The notes below the pieces were generated by a model. It was not told the DNA's origin, made no database searches, and saw only the letters and a list, made by a program, of their open reading frames with translations. Both the position numbers and the translations under genes were made by a program. DNA of 64,000 nucleotides from Lentzea waywayandensis (GTDB lineage: Bacteria > Actinomycetota > Actinomycetes > Mycobacteriales > Pseudonocardiaceae): NCBI RefSeq assembly GCF_900115955.1, contig NZ_FOYL01000011.1, positions 62,001 to 126,000 on the forward strand, written 5' to 3'. Positions within the stretch are counted from its first letter, which is position 1, and every line of letters begins with the position of its first letter. Shown here one piece after another: positions 25,442 to 32,789 of the stretch.

Positions 25442-26197
25442 ATGGCCGCCGAACGCAGCGGCGGGGGAGACCCGGCCAGGACGCTCGCGCTGCTCTGGCG
25501 CACACCGGCGGAACCGAAACCGGTCGGCAGGAAGCCCAAGGTGAGCGTCGACCAGATCGTCACCGCAGCGATCGCGGTGGCCGACCGCGAGGGACTCGGC
25601 GCGATGTCGATGGCCCGCGTCGCGCAGGAACTGGGCGTCGGCACGATGTCGCTCTACACGCACGTGCCCGGCAAGGGCGAGCTGATCGACCTCATGGCCG
25701 ACACCGTGTTGCAGGAGCGCGACCTCGCGGCCGAGGGCACGTGGCGTGAGCGCGTCAAGCACTACGCCGACCGCACCCGCGCGGTCTACCAGGCACATCC
25801 GTGGATGCGGGACGTGTCGATGGTGCGGCCTCCGCTCGGGCCGGGGCTGATGGACGGACAGGAGTTCGTGCTGGCCGCGCTCGCCGACTCCGGGCTGGAA
25901 CCGAGGCAGGTCACCGTCGCGCACGTCGCGGTCGAGGGGTTCGTGCACGGCGCGGCGGCGTCCGAAGTGGACGATCAGCAGCTCGCCGCGGCGACCGGTG
26001 AGTCCGGTGACTCGTGGTGGGGCGCCCGGCAGGTGTTCTGGGACGACTACTTCGACGTCGAGCGGTACCCGGCGATGACGGCGTTGTGGAACGCCGGCGC
26101 CTACGACACCGAGGGCACGCTCGCGGACAACATGCGCAGCTCGTTCGACTACGGGCTCGACAAACTGCTGGACGGCATCGAAGGGGGCATGCGATGA
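25442..26197 (+). CDS. TetR-family repressor (paralogue of the one at 11108)
   Basis: A 251-aa TetR regulator with the same N-terminal signature (GDPARTLALLWRT) and an almost identical recognition region (LGVGTMSLYTHVPGKGELID) as the protein encoded at 11108-11863; the ligand domains differ. ATG 25442 follows GGGGTGGACGG. It is coupled by ATGA to an NmrA-like oxidoreductase gene, which is probably the induced function. Tandem operators lie immediately upstream. Because the operators match those of the paralogue, cross-regulation is plausible. Confidence 0.92.
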   Translation: MAAERSGGGDPARTLALLWRTPAEPKPVGRKPKVSVDQIVTAAIAVADREGLGAMSMARVAQELGVGTMSLYTHVPGKGELIDLMADTVLQERDLAAEGTWRERVKHYADRTRAVYQAHPWMRDVSMVRPPLGPGLMDGQEFVLAALADSGLEPRQVTVAHVAVEGFVHGAAASEVDDQQLAAATGESGDSWWGARQVFWDDYFDVERYPAMTALWNAGAYDTEGTLADNMRSSFDYGLDKLLDGIEGGMR

Positions 26198-27030
26198 CGA
26201 CGCTGGTGACCGGCGCGACGGGCAACGTCGGCCGATTGGTGGTGCGAGGGCTCACGGGCCCGGTGCGGGCGATCACCCGCGATCCGGCCAAGGCGGACTT
26301 CCCCGCCCACGTCGAGGTGGTGAAGGCCGACCTCGACGACCCGGACAGCATCCCGTTCGACGGCGTGGAGAAGCTCTACCTGTTCGTGCACCCGCCGACG
26401 GCACAGGAGGTGGTCGACCGCGCGGTGCGGGCGGGCGTGCGCAGGATCGTGACGCTGTCCTCGGGCGCGGTGACCTACGGCTACGACACCAGCCACCACC
26501 TGCCCGTCGAACAGGCCGTCGAGGCGTCCGGCGTCGAGTGGACCCACCTGCGGCCGGGCGAGTTCGCGGCCAACAAGATCGACCTCTGGGGTCCGTCGAT
26601 CCGCGCGGACGGCACGATCGTGCACCCGGAGCCGGACGGGTTCGGGCAGCCCATCCACGAGGCCGACATCGCCGACGTCGCGATCAGGGTGCTGCAGGAG
26701 GACGGTCACGCGGGCAGGGCCTACAACCTGTCCGGACCGCCGCAACTCACCCAGCGGGACATGGCCCGCGACATCGGCGCCGCGATCGGCCGAGACCTGA
26801 CGTTCCAGGACGTCACCGTCGACGAGGCGCTCGCCTACTACGTGAGCGTCGGCTGGCCCGAGGAGATCGCCCGCTACATCCTCGGCATCGCGGGCTACGA
26901 GGGCGGCGAGGCCGACGACTTCTCCGACTACGAGTACGTCGTGTCGCCGGACTACGAAAAGCTCACCGGCAAGCCGTACCGGACCTTCGCCGAATGGGCC
27001 CGCGATCACGCGGCCGACTTCCGCGGCTGA
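26194..27030 (+). CDS. NmrA-like NAD(P)-binding oxidoreductase
   Basis: A 278-aa atypical SDR of the NmrA/QorB group. The nucleotide motif TGATGNVGRLVVRGL is at the start; further segments are VRRIVTLSSGAV, WTHLRPGEFAANKI and AYNLSGPPQLTQRDMARDIG. It may reduce a quinone or act as a redox sensor. The ATG overlaps the TetR stop, so the pair forms a self-regulated operon whose inducer may be the enzyme's substrate. A 17-bp hairpin follows 15 nt downstream. Confidence 0.9.
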   Translation: MTTLVTGATGNVGRLVVRGLTGPVRAITRDPAKADFPAHVEVVKADLDDPDSIPFDGVEKLYLFVHPPTAQEVVDRAVRAGVRRIVTLSSGAVTYGYDTSHHLPVEQAVEASGVEWTHLRPGEFAANKIDLWGPSIRADGTIVHPEPDGFGQPIHEADIADVAIRVLQEDGHAGRAYNLSGPPQLTQRDMARDIGAAIGRDLTFQDVTVDEALAYYVSVGWPEEIARYILGIAGYEGGEADDFSDYEYVVSPDYEKLTGKPYRTFAEWARDHAADFRG

Positions 27031-27045
27031 TCATCGCGTCGATTT

Positions 27046-27095
27046 CCGGGCCTCCTCGTTCGACGTAGCGGTAGACGGCGAACGAGGAGGCCCGG
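27046..27095 (+). promoter_or_regulatory. 17-bp hairpin burying a Shine-Dalgarno sequence
   Basis: The arms CCGGGCCTCCTCGTTCG (27046-27062) and CGAACGAGGAGGCCCGG (27079-27095) pair perfectly around a 16-nt loop. The right arm contains GAGGAGG, the ribosome site of the next gene, and its last base is the first base of that gene's GTG. If transcribed from upstream, the RNA would hide the ribosome site. It could also simply terminate the TetR/NmrA operon. Confidence 0.7.
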
Positions 27096-27325
27096 TGCGG
27101 TTCATGGTGTTCGTCAGGAGCCCGAAACCGTTGGCGACGCGGCACGGGGACTCGCTCGTGCGCGCGGGTGTCCTGCTCGACGCCGGAGATCTCGTGCCCG
27201 GCGCGTTCGGGGTGTCGGGGTACTGGCTGATCGACGTCCGCAACGAGGAGGAGGCGCTCGAACGGATCAGGCGCATTCGCCTTCCGGCGTGCGTCGTGGA
27301 AATACGTCAGGTGGCTGTGGTCTGA
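27095..27325 (+). CDS. Shortened YCII/DGPF-family protein
   Basis: 76 aa beginning RFMVFVRSPKPLATRHGDSL and continuing FGVSGYWLIDVRNEEEALER, recognisable as the ferredoxin-like fold of the YCII/DGPF family. The family is usually 110-140 aa; here the middle, including the DGPF motif, is missing. The ribosome site GAGGAGG is strong but lies in a hairpin. It is followed after 7 nt by an ECF42-type sigma gene, the usual DGPF partner. It may be a natural mini-version or a deleted gene. Confidence 0.7.
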   Translation: MRFMVFVRSPKPLATRHGDSLVRAGVLLDAGDLVPGAFGVSGYWLIDVRNEEEALERIRRIRLPACVVEIRQVAVV

Positions 27326-27332
27326 TGCCCCC

Positions 27333-28577
27333 ATGGGGGCTACCTCGGTGCATCGCACCATCGACGCGGTCTGGCGGATGGAGTCGGCGAAGGTCATCGC
27401 CGCCCTGGCCCGGTACACCCGCGACGTCGGACTCGCCGAGGAGATGGCCCAGGACGCGCTGATCGCGGCCCTGGAGCAGTGGCCGGAAGAGGGCGTGCCG
27501 AAGAACCCCGGCGCGTGGCTCACGACCACGGCGAAGCGGCGCGCGATCGACCAGATCCGCCGGCGCGAGAACTTCAACCGCAAGGTCGAGGAGATCGGCC
27601 GCGACGTCCAGGAGGCCACGCCCGATGCCAGCGAGGGCATCGAGGACGAGATCGGCGACGACCTCCTGAGCCTCATGTTCACCGCCTGCCACCCGGTCCT
27701 GGGCACCGAGGCACGCGTCGCACTCACGCTGAAGATGCTGGGCGGACTCAAGACCGAGGAGATCGCCCGCGCGTTCCTGGTCAGCGACGCGACCGTCGCC
27801 CAGCGCATCGTGCGCGCCAAGAAGGCCTTGGCCGACGCCGGAGTGCCGTTCGAGGTCCCCGAAGGCCCCGAACTCGCCAGCAGGCTCGCGTCCGTGCTCG
27901 AGGTCATCTACCTGATCTTCAACGAGGGCTACTCCGCCACCCAGGGCGACGACTGGCTGCGCCCCGAACTGTGCGCCGAGGCGTTGCGGCTCGGCCGCGT
28001 GCTCGCCGAGCTCGCGCCGAAGGAGGCCGAGGTCCACGGCCTGGTCGCGCTGATGGAGATCCAGGCCTCCCGCACCAAGGCCCGCACCGGCCCCGGCGGC
28101 GAACCCGTGCTGCTGCTGGAACAGGACCGCGGCCGCTGGGACTGGCTGCTCATCGGCCGCGGCCTCAAGGCCCTCGAACGCGCCGAAGCCCTCAACCAAC
28201 CGCCTGGCCCCTACTACGTACAGGCCGCTCTCGCCGCGTGTCACGCCCGCGCGCGCAAGGCCGAGGACACCGACTGGCAGCGCATCGCCACCCTCTACCA
28301 GGTGCTCGCGGGGATCTCACCGTCGCCGATCGTCGAGCTCAACCGCGCGGTGGCGTTGTCGATGGCCTTCGGGCCCGCCGCCGGCCTCGCGCTGGTCGAC
28401 GAGATCGCGGGCGAGAAGGCGTTGCAGGGCTACCACCTGCTGCCCAGCGTGCGCGGCGACTTCCTGGTGAAGCTCGGGCGCAACGCCGAGGCGAAGGCCG
28501 AGTTCGAGAAGGCCGCGTCGCTGACCCGCAACGAACGCGAGCGGACCCTGCTGCTCGAACGCGCCGCCGGCTGCTAG
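27333..28577 (+). CDS. ECF42-type sigma factor with C-terminal extension
   Basis: A 414-aa sigma factor. Regions 2 and 4 occupy the first ~170 residues (YTRDVGLAEEMAQDALIAAL, ALTLKMLGGLKTEEIARAFL, VAQRIVRAKKAL). They are followed by the long helical DUF6596 extension (EVIYLIFNEGYSATQGDDWL, then TPR-like repeats). This is the ECF42 layout, in which the extension is needed for activity and targets include DGPF/YCII genes. The adjacent YCII gene is shortened here; an intact YCII gene is at 36755. The stop codon shares a CTAG with the convergent gene. Confidence 0.92.
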   Translation: MGATSVHRTIDAVWRMESAKVIAALARYTRDVGLAEEMAQDALIAALEQWPEEGVPKNPGAWLTTTAKRRAIDQIRRRENFNRKVEEIGRDVQEATPDASEGIEDEIGDDLLSLMFTACHPVLGTEARVALTLKMLGGLKTEEIARAFLVSDATVAQRIVRAKKALADAGVPFEVPEGPELASRLASVLEVIYLIFNEGYSATQGDDWLRPELCAEALRLGRVLAELAPKEAEVHGLVALMEIQASRTKARTGPGGEPVLLLEQDRGRWDWLLIGRGLKALERAEALNQPPGPYYVQAALAACHARARKAEDTDWQRIATLYQVLAGISPSPIVELNRAVALSMAFGPAAGLALVDEIAGEKALQGYHLLPSVRGDFLVKLGRNAEAKAEFEKAASLTRNERERTLLLERAAGC

Positions 28578-29389
28578 CGGGACACTTTCCAGACCTCGAC
28601 GAGAAGCAGATAGTCGATCATGAAATACGGGATCGAGTACTCGTTGTCGACGTCTTGACCGATACTGGCAAGCGGTTTTCGCTCGCTGTCGTGCCGTCGG
28701 AGCAATGCGGATTGAGCGCCGTAGCGGTTCTCGAGGAAGTGCTCAGACGTGACGAGGTCCTCACTTCGTCCGCCTTGGACTTCGATCAATGAAGACCGTG
28801 CGACCGTCAACTCCGGATGATGATCGTCTCCGTCTTTGGACAACAGCTCGAAGAGCAGTTCTGCTGTATCGCGAAGTAATGGCAGGAGGGTCGCGTCGCC
28901 ACTGACATTGACGGTGGGAACCTGGAGCCGCCCAAGGCACCACGCCAACCTGCGTTCCACCCGCCGATACTGCTTGTGTGTACTGGGATCCAGTGCGGAA
29001 GCCGACCCTTCGATGTGGCTGCGAAGATCACCGCGGTGCTGCTCGGCCAGATGGACGAAACTCGGGTATCGCGACAAGTTCACGTTGAGGATCGCCTCGC
29101 TGCTGCGCGAGAAGATCAATCTCATGACATCGACGAATGCTTCACAGGAGCGCTCCGCGAGTGCCCGGTAGGCGAAATCCCACTCGCGCCGCTTCTGTTT
29201 GTTCATCACACGTTCGACGATGAGCGCGACAACAGATATTTCGAGTGACACACCGGCGAGTTCAGCGAGCAGGTTGGGTGTCATGTCGTTGCCGTGGAGA
29301 ACCAAGCCAACGGTCGACCACACGACTGCGGACACCAGTGCTGTTCCACCTGCCAGTACCAAGATGTTCTTAGTGGTCTTCTGGTTCAT
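28574..29389 (-). CDS. Membrane-anchored orphan protein of lower GC
   Basis: A 271-aa protein with two N-terminal membrane helices (ILVLAGGTALVSAVVWSTVG and LLAELAGVSLEISVVALIVE) and a ~210-residue cytoplasmic part that is largely helical and charged. No family or catalytic motif is recognised. Base composition is visibly lower in GC than its neighbours and codon use is less biased (AAG/GAA/TCG mixtures), hinting at recent acquisition. The stop shares CTAG with the convergent sigma gene. It compares in style, not in sequence, with the orphan at 35982. Confidence 0.78.
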   Translation of the reverse strand: MNQKTTKNILVLAGGTALVSAVVWSTVGLVLHGNDMTPNLLAELAGVSLEISVVALIVERVMNKQKRREWDFAYRALAERSCEAFVDVMRLIFSRSSEAILNVNLSRYPSFVHLAEQHRGDLRSHIEGSASALDPSTHKQYRRVERRLAWCLGRLQVPTVNVSGDATLLPLLRDTAELLFELLSKDGDDHHPELTVARSSLIEVQGGRSEDLVTSEHFLENRYGAQSALLRRHDSERKPLASIGQDVDNEYSIPYFMIDYLLLVEVWKVSR

Positions 29390-29471
29390 CGAGCCATCTC
29401 CCCGCGTGACCGAACAGCCGCCAAGCGGTGTTATCGCCGGCTGGACAGCCTTCGCAACGTCCTGGCGGCCA

Positions 29472-30062
29472 CTAGCTGAGCGCCAGCTTCAGGCCCAAAG
29501 CCGCGAACGACGCCGCGAAGAACCGGCGCAGCCACACCATCACCCGCGGCCGGCCCAGCACCCGGTCCCGCATCGACGCCGCGAACACCCCGTAGACGGC
29601 GAAGACCACGAACGTCAGCGCCATGAACACCGCGCTCAGCGTGACCATCTGCCCGAACCCGGTCGCGAACTGCGGCAGGAACGCCACGAAGAAGATCGTC
29701 AGCTTCGGGTTGAGCAGGTTGATCAGCACCGCCGACACCACGACCCTGCGCGCCGACGCCGGTGCCGCCGCGGTGTCCACGACCAGGTCGCTCTTGTCCC
29801 GCAACGTCGCCCACGCCAGGTACACCAGGTAGGCGACGCCCAGGTACTTCACGACCTCGAACGCCAGCGCGCTCGCGTGCAGCAGCGCCGCCAGCCCGGT
29901 GACCGTGGCCAGCACGTGCGGCACGATCCCCAGCGTGCAGCCGAACGCGGCGACCACGCTCGCCTTGCGGCCGTGCGCGAGACCGGCGGACAGCGTGTAC
30001 AGCACACCGGTGCCGGGCGTGGCGACCGCGATCAACGTCGTGATCAGGAATGCGAGGCTCAT
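29472..30062 (-). CDS. LysE/RhtB-family amino-acid exporter
   Basis: A 196-aa membrane protein with six hydrophobic segments. It starts SLAFLITTLIAVATPGTGVL, the LysE/RhtB N-terminus with the conserved P-G region, and has GRKASVVAAFGCTLG and INLLNPKLTIFFVAFLPQF. It should export amino acids or small metabolites in exchange for protons. ATG 30062 matches family length. It lies divergent from the VOC gene at 30172. Confidence 0.92.
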   Translation of the reverse strand: MSLAFLITTLIAVATPGTGVLYTLSAGLAHGRKASVVAAFGCTLGIVPHVLATVTGLAALLHASALAFEVVKYLGVAYLVYLAWATLRDKSDLVVDTAAAPASARRVVVSAVLINLLNPKLTIFFVAFLPQFATGFGQMVTLSAVFMALTFVVFAVYGVFAASMRDRVLGRPRVMVWLRRFFAASFAALGLKLALS

Positions 30063-30171
30063 GCCGGTGAACTCTGCCGCCAAAGCGGTCCAGGCAGGAG
30101 AGCCACAAACCGCCCGTGAAGTTGGACCACTTCTGGTGTCGAGGATCGGTCGTGGGCTCCGTCCCAGGGGC

Positions 30172-30609
30172 ATGAGCGTCAAGAGCATGCACCACGTGGG
30201 AATGACCGTCACCGACCTCGCGGCCGCCGTCGCGTTCTTCGAGGCGCTCGGCATGGAACTGGAGGGCAAGGCGCACATGGAGGGCGAGTTCGTCGACGGC
30301 GTCATCGGACTCGACGGCTCCACCAGCGACATCGCCATGATGAAGACGCCGGACGACCGGTACCGGATCGAGTTCAGCCAGTTCCAGACCCCGCAGAGCA
30401 TCGACGGCAGCTCGCACGCCCCGATCCACGCCCTCGGACTGCGGCACGTCGCGTTCGTCGTCGACGACCTCGACGACACCCTCGCCCGCCTGAAGCCGCA
30501 CGGCGCCGAGGTGGTCAGGAACATCGAGACCTACGAGAACCTCCTGCGGACCTGCTACGTCCGCGGACCCGAAGGGATCCTCGTCGAGCTGTGCCAGTAC
30601 TTCACGTGA
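30172..30609 (+). CDS. VOC-family (glyoxalase-like) protein
   Basis: A 145-aa protein with two beta-alpha-beta-beta-beta halves of the vicinal-oxygen-chelate fold: MHHVGMTVTDLAAAVAFFEA and LRHVAFVVDDLDDTLARLKP, ending GPEGILVELCQYFT. Histidine and glutamate positions fit a metal site. It may be a dioxygenase, epimerase or binding protein. ATG 30172 follows CCCAGGGGC. The 3' end overlaps the convergent AraC gene by 8 bp. Confidence 0.9.
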   Translation: MSVKSMHHVGMTVTDLAAAVAFFEALGMELEGKAHMEGEFVDGVIGLDGSTSDIAMMKTPDDRYRIEFSQFQTPQSIDGSSHAPIHALGLRHVAFVVDDLDDTLARLKPHGAEVVRNIETYENLLRTCYVRGPEGILVELCQYFT

Positions 30610-31372
30610 GCGCCCGCGCGTACGCCGTGGGGGAGACGCCCACGGTCTGCGTGAAGTCCCGCACGAGGTGGGCCTGGTCGCTGTACCCCAGGTCAGCGGC
30701 CAGATGCGCCCACTCCACGTCCGACTCGGCGCGTTCCAGCGCCTCGTGGATGCGGTACCTCAGGATGACCCACTTCGGGCTCACCCCGACGTAGTCCGCG
30801 AACAACCGTTGCATCGTGCGCACCGCGACACCGCAGTCCCGTGCGAAGTCCGCGACCCGCCGGATCTCCCGGTCGTCCCGGATCCGTTGCACCAGCTCCA
30901 TCGCCAGCATCGCCTGCGGATCAGGCACAGGTCCCATCGACAACAGGAACGCGTCGAGCGCGGCCACCCGCTCGTCCTCGTCCTCCACGCCCAGCACCAG
31001 CGACGACGGAGCGTCGAGCCGCACGTGCCGCCCGGTCCACTCCGACACCGGCTCGGCGCGGAACGGCCGGAACCCTCCCGGCCGGAACTGCGCGCCCGCC
31101 ACCCGGATCCGCCCGTCCAGCACGCGGCTGAACAGGCCCAGACCCACCCCGGCGATCTCCGGCTGGGCGAAGCCGCGCTCGAAGACGACGTTCACGGAAG
31201 GATGCGGCACGACGTGCGAGGTGTACGGCGCGTCCAGCTGACCGTCGATCAGCCAGTAATGCTCCAGGTACGGCTGCAACTCCGCGCAAGGCATGCGGCG
31301 GCGGAACCGCACGCGGGCGAAGAGCTCGCGCGCGTCGATGATCCCCCGAGTGTCACGACGTGGCCCCTGCAC
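30602..31372 (-). CDS. AraC-family transcriptional regulator
   Basis: A 256-aa regulator with a DUF6597-type N-terminal sensor domain (LQPYLEHYWLIDGQ, VVPHPSVNVVFERG, GAQFRPGGFRPF) and a C-terminal AraC double HTH (RRVADFARDCGVAVRTMQRL, then LAADLGYSDQAHLVRDF). GTG 31372 is the first usable start. It is divergent from the DinB gene at 31439, with 66 bp between, so it probably regulates that gene. Confidence 0.9.
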   Translation of the reverse strand: MQGPRRDTRGIIDARELFARVRFRRRMPCAELQPYLEHYWLIDGQLDAPYTSHVVPHPSVNVVFERGFAQPEIAGVGLGLFSRVLDGRIRVAGAQFRPGGFRPFRAEPVSEWTGRHVRLDAPSSLVLGVEDEDERVAALDAFLLSMGPVPDPQAMLAMELVQRIRDDREIRRVADFARDCGVAVRTMQRLFADYVGVSPKWVILRYRIHEALERAESDVEWAHLAADLGYSDQAHLVRDFTQTVGVSPTAYARALT

Positions 31373-31425
31373 AGCCCAGATCCTAGGTTGGCGCGTTTCT
31401 TCAAGAGCGGCGAACCGCGCGGCTC

Positions 31426-31431
31426 TAGCGT
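31426..31431 (+). promoter_or_regulatory. Putative -10 box of the DinB-like gene
   Basis: TAGCGT ends 7 nt before ATG 31439, with no ribosome site: the leaderless spacing seen elsewhere in the window. Confidence 0.5.
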
Positions 31432-31438
31432 CAACCCC

Positions 31439-31993
31439 ATGAAGCTCAGCGTTCTGCTCGACCGAGCCCGCGACCACGCACTGCCCGTCATCGCGAACAT
31501 CACCGACGACGACCTGACCAAGCCCACCCCGTGCGCCGACTACGACGTCCGCGCCCTGCTCGACCACCTGCTGCACGTCGTCGTGGAGTTCCAGAAACTC
31601 GCCGCGAAGCAAGACGCCGACTTCAGCCACACGCCGTCCTATCCGGACTGGCGTGCGCAGTACCCCGCCGAGTCCGCGAAGCTCGTCGAAGCCTGGGGTC
31701 AGCCAGGTGCGACCGAGGGCATCGCCGGCAACATGCAGATGCCCGCGCAGACGGTCGGCGGCCTGGTGCTGCTCGACCTCACCATCCACGTCTCCGACCT
31801 CGCCCAGGCCACCGGCCAGCGCTTCGAGCCGGACCCCGAGGTGTTCACCGAGGTCGAAGGCCTGGTGAAGCAGATGGGCCCGATGGCCATCGAGATGAAC
31901 GTGTTCAAGGCACCCGTCGAGGCACCCGCGGACGCGTCGCCGTTCGAGCAACTGCTGGCCACCACCGGCCGTGACCCGCGCTGGAGTGCTTGA
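31439..31993 (+). CDS. DinB/mycothiol-dependent isomerase-like protein (TIGR03086 type)
   Basis: A 184-aa four-helix-bundle protein. The sequence LPVIANITDDDLTKPTPCAD and YDVRALLDHLLHVVVEF carries the N-terminal His of the DinB metal triad; LDLTIHVSDLAQATG gives the later His. Members are thiol (mycothiol)-dependent transferases or isomerases. It is probably controlled by the divergent AraC gene. The ATG is preceded by a TAGCGT box and no Shine-Dalgarno sequence. Confidence 0.86.
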   Translation: MKLSVLLDRARDHALPVIANITDDDLTKPTPCADYDVRALLDHLLHVVVEFQKLAAKQDADFSHTPSYPDWRAQYPAESAKLVEAWGQPGATEGIAGNMQMPAQTVGGLVLLDLTIHVSDLAQATGQRFEPDPEVFTEVEGLVKQMGPMAIEMNVFKAPVEAPADASPFEQLLATTGRDPRWSA

Positions 31994-32001
31994 CTGGTCG
32001 C

Positions 32002-32694
32002 ATGCTGACGATCGGGATGCTGGGCGGAATGAGCTGGGAGAGCAGCGCGGAGTACTACCGGCTGGCGAACGTGCTCGTACGCGAACGCCTCGGCGGCCTG
32101 CACTCCGCGAAGATCGTGCTGCACTCCGTCGACTTCGCCGAGATCGAACGCATGCAGGTCGAGGGCCGCTGGGACGACGCGGGCAAGGCGCTCGCCGAGG
32201 CCGCCGCACAGGTGCAGGCAGGCGGCGCCGACTTCCTGCTGATCTGCACGAACACCATGCACAGGGTGTTCGACCAGGTGCAGGCGGCCGTCGACATCCC
32301 GGTGGTCCACCTCGGCGACACGACGGCCCAGGCCATCAGGCAGGCCGGCTTCACCACGGTCGGCCTGCTCGGCACCGGGTTCACCATGGACCAGGCGTTC
32401 TACCGCGAACGCCTGGAGTCCCACGGCCTGACAGTCCTGGTGCCGTCCGCCGAGGACCGCGCGACCGTGCACCGGATCATCTACGACGAGCTGTGCCTCG
32501 GCATCGTCCGCGAGCAGTCCCGCCGCGCCTATCAAGACGTGATCGCGCGGTTCGAAGGGGCAGAGGGCGTCATCCTCGGCTGCACCGAGATCGAACTGCT
32601 GATCTCCCAGGCTGACGTGCCGTTTCCGGTGTTCCCAACGACCCGCCTGCACGTCGAGGCGGCCGTGGAACGGGCGATCCAGACAATTCTGTGA
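32002..32694 (+). CDS. Aspartate/glutamate racemase-family protein
   Basis: A 230-aa protein of the Asp/Glu racemase superfamily. The start MLTIGMLGGMSWESSAEYYR is characteristic, and the two catalytic cysteines lie in LLICTNTMH and ILGCTEIELL. It would racemise an amino acid, probably aspartate, without a cofactor. ATG 32002 is preferred to TTG 31990. It lies 8 nt after the DinB gene and is likely co-transcribed with it. Confidence 0.92.
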   Translation: MLTIGMLGGMSWESSAEYYRLANVLVRERLGGLHSAKIVLHSVDFAEIERMQVEGRWDDAGKALAEAAAQVQAGGADFLLICTNTMHRVFDQVQAAVDIPVVHLGDTTAQAIRQAGFTTVGLLGTGFTMDQAFYRERLESHGLTVLVPSAEDRATVHRIIYDELCLGIVREQSRRAYQDVIARFEGAEGVILGCTEIELLISQADVPFPVFPTTRLHVEAAVERAIQTIL

Positions 32695-32789
32695 ACATGT
32701 GATGCGGGCCACCCAGCAACGCCGCCACCGTGGGGAGTGTCTTAGTCACTGAGGGCTATTCCCTCCTCGGTGAACTAAGGGGAGTTCGC

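Noticed and set aside
28574..29389. Assignment of the orphan membrane protein to a named antiphage system
   Set aside because: No nuclease, ATPase, TIR or other effector motif is visible and no partner defence gene is nearby.
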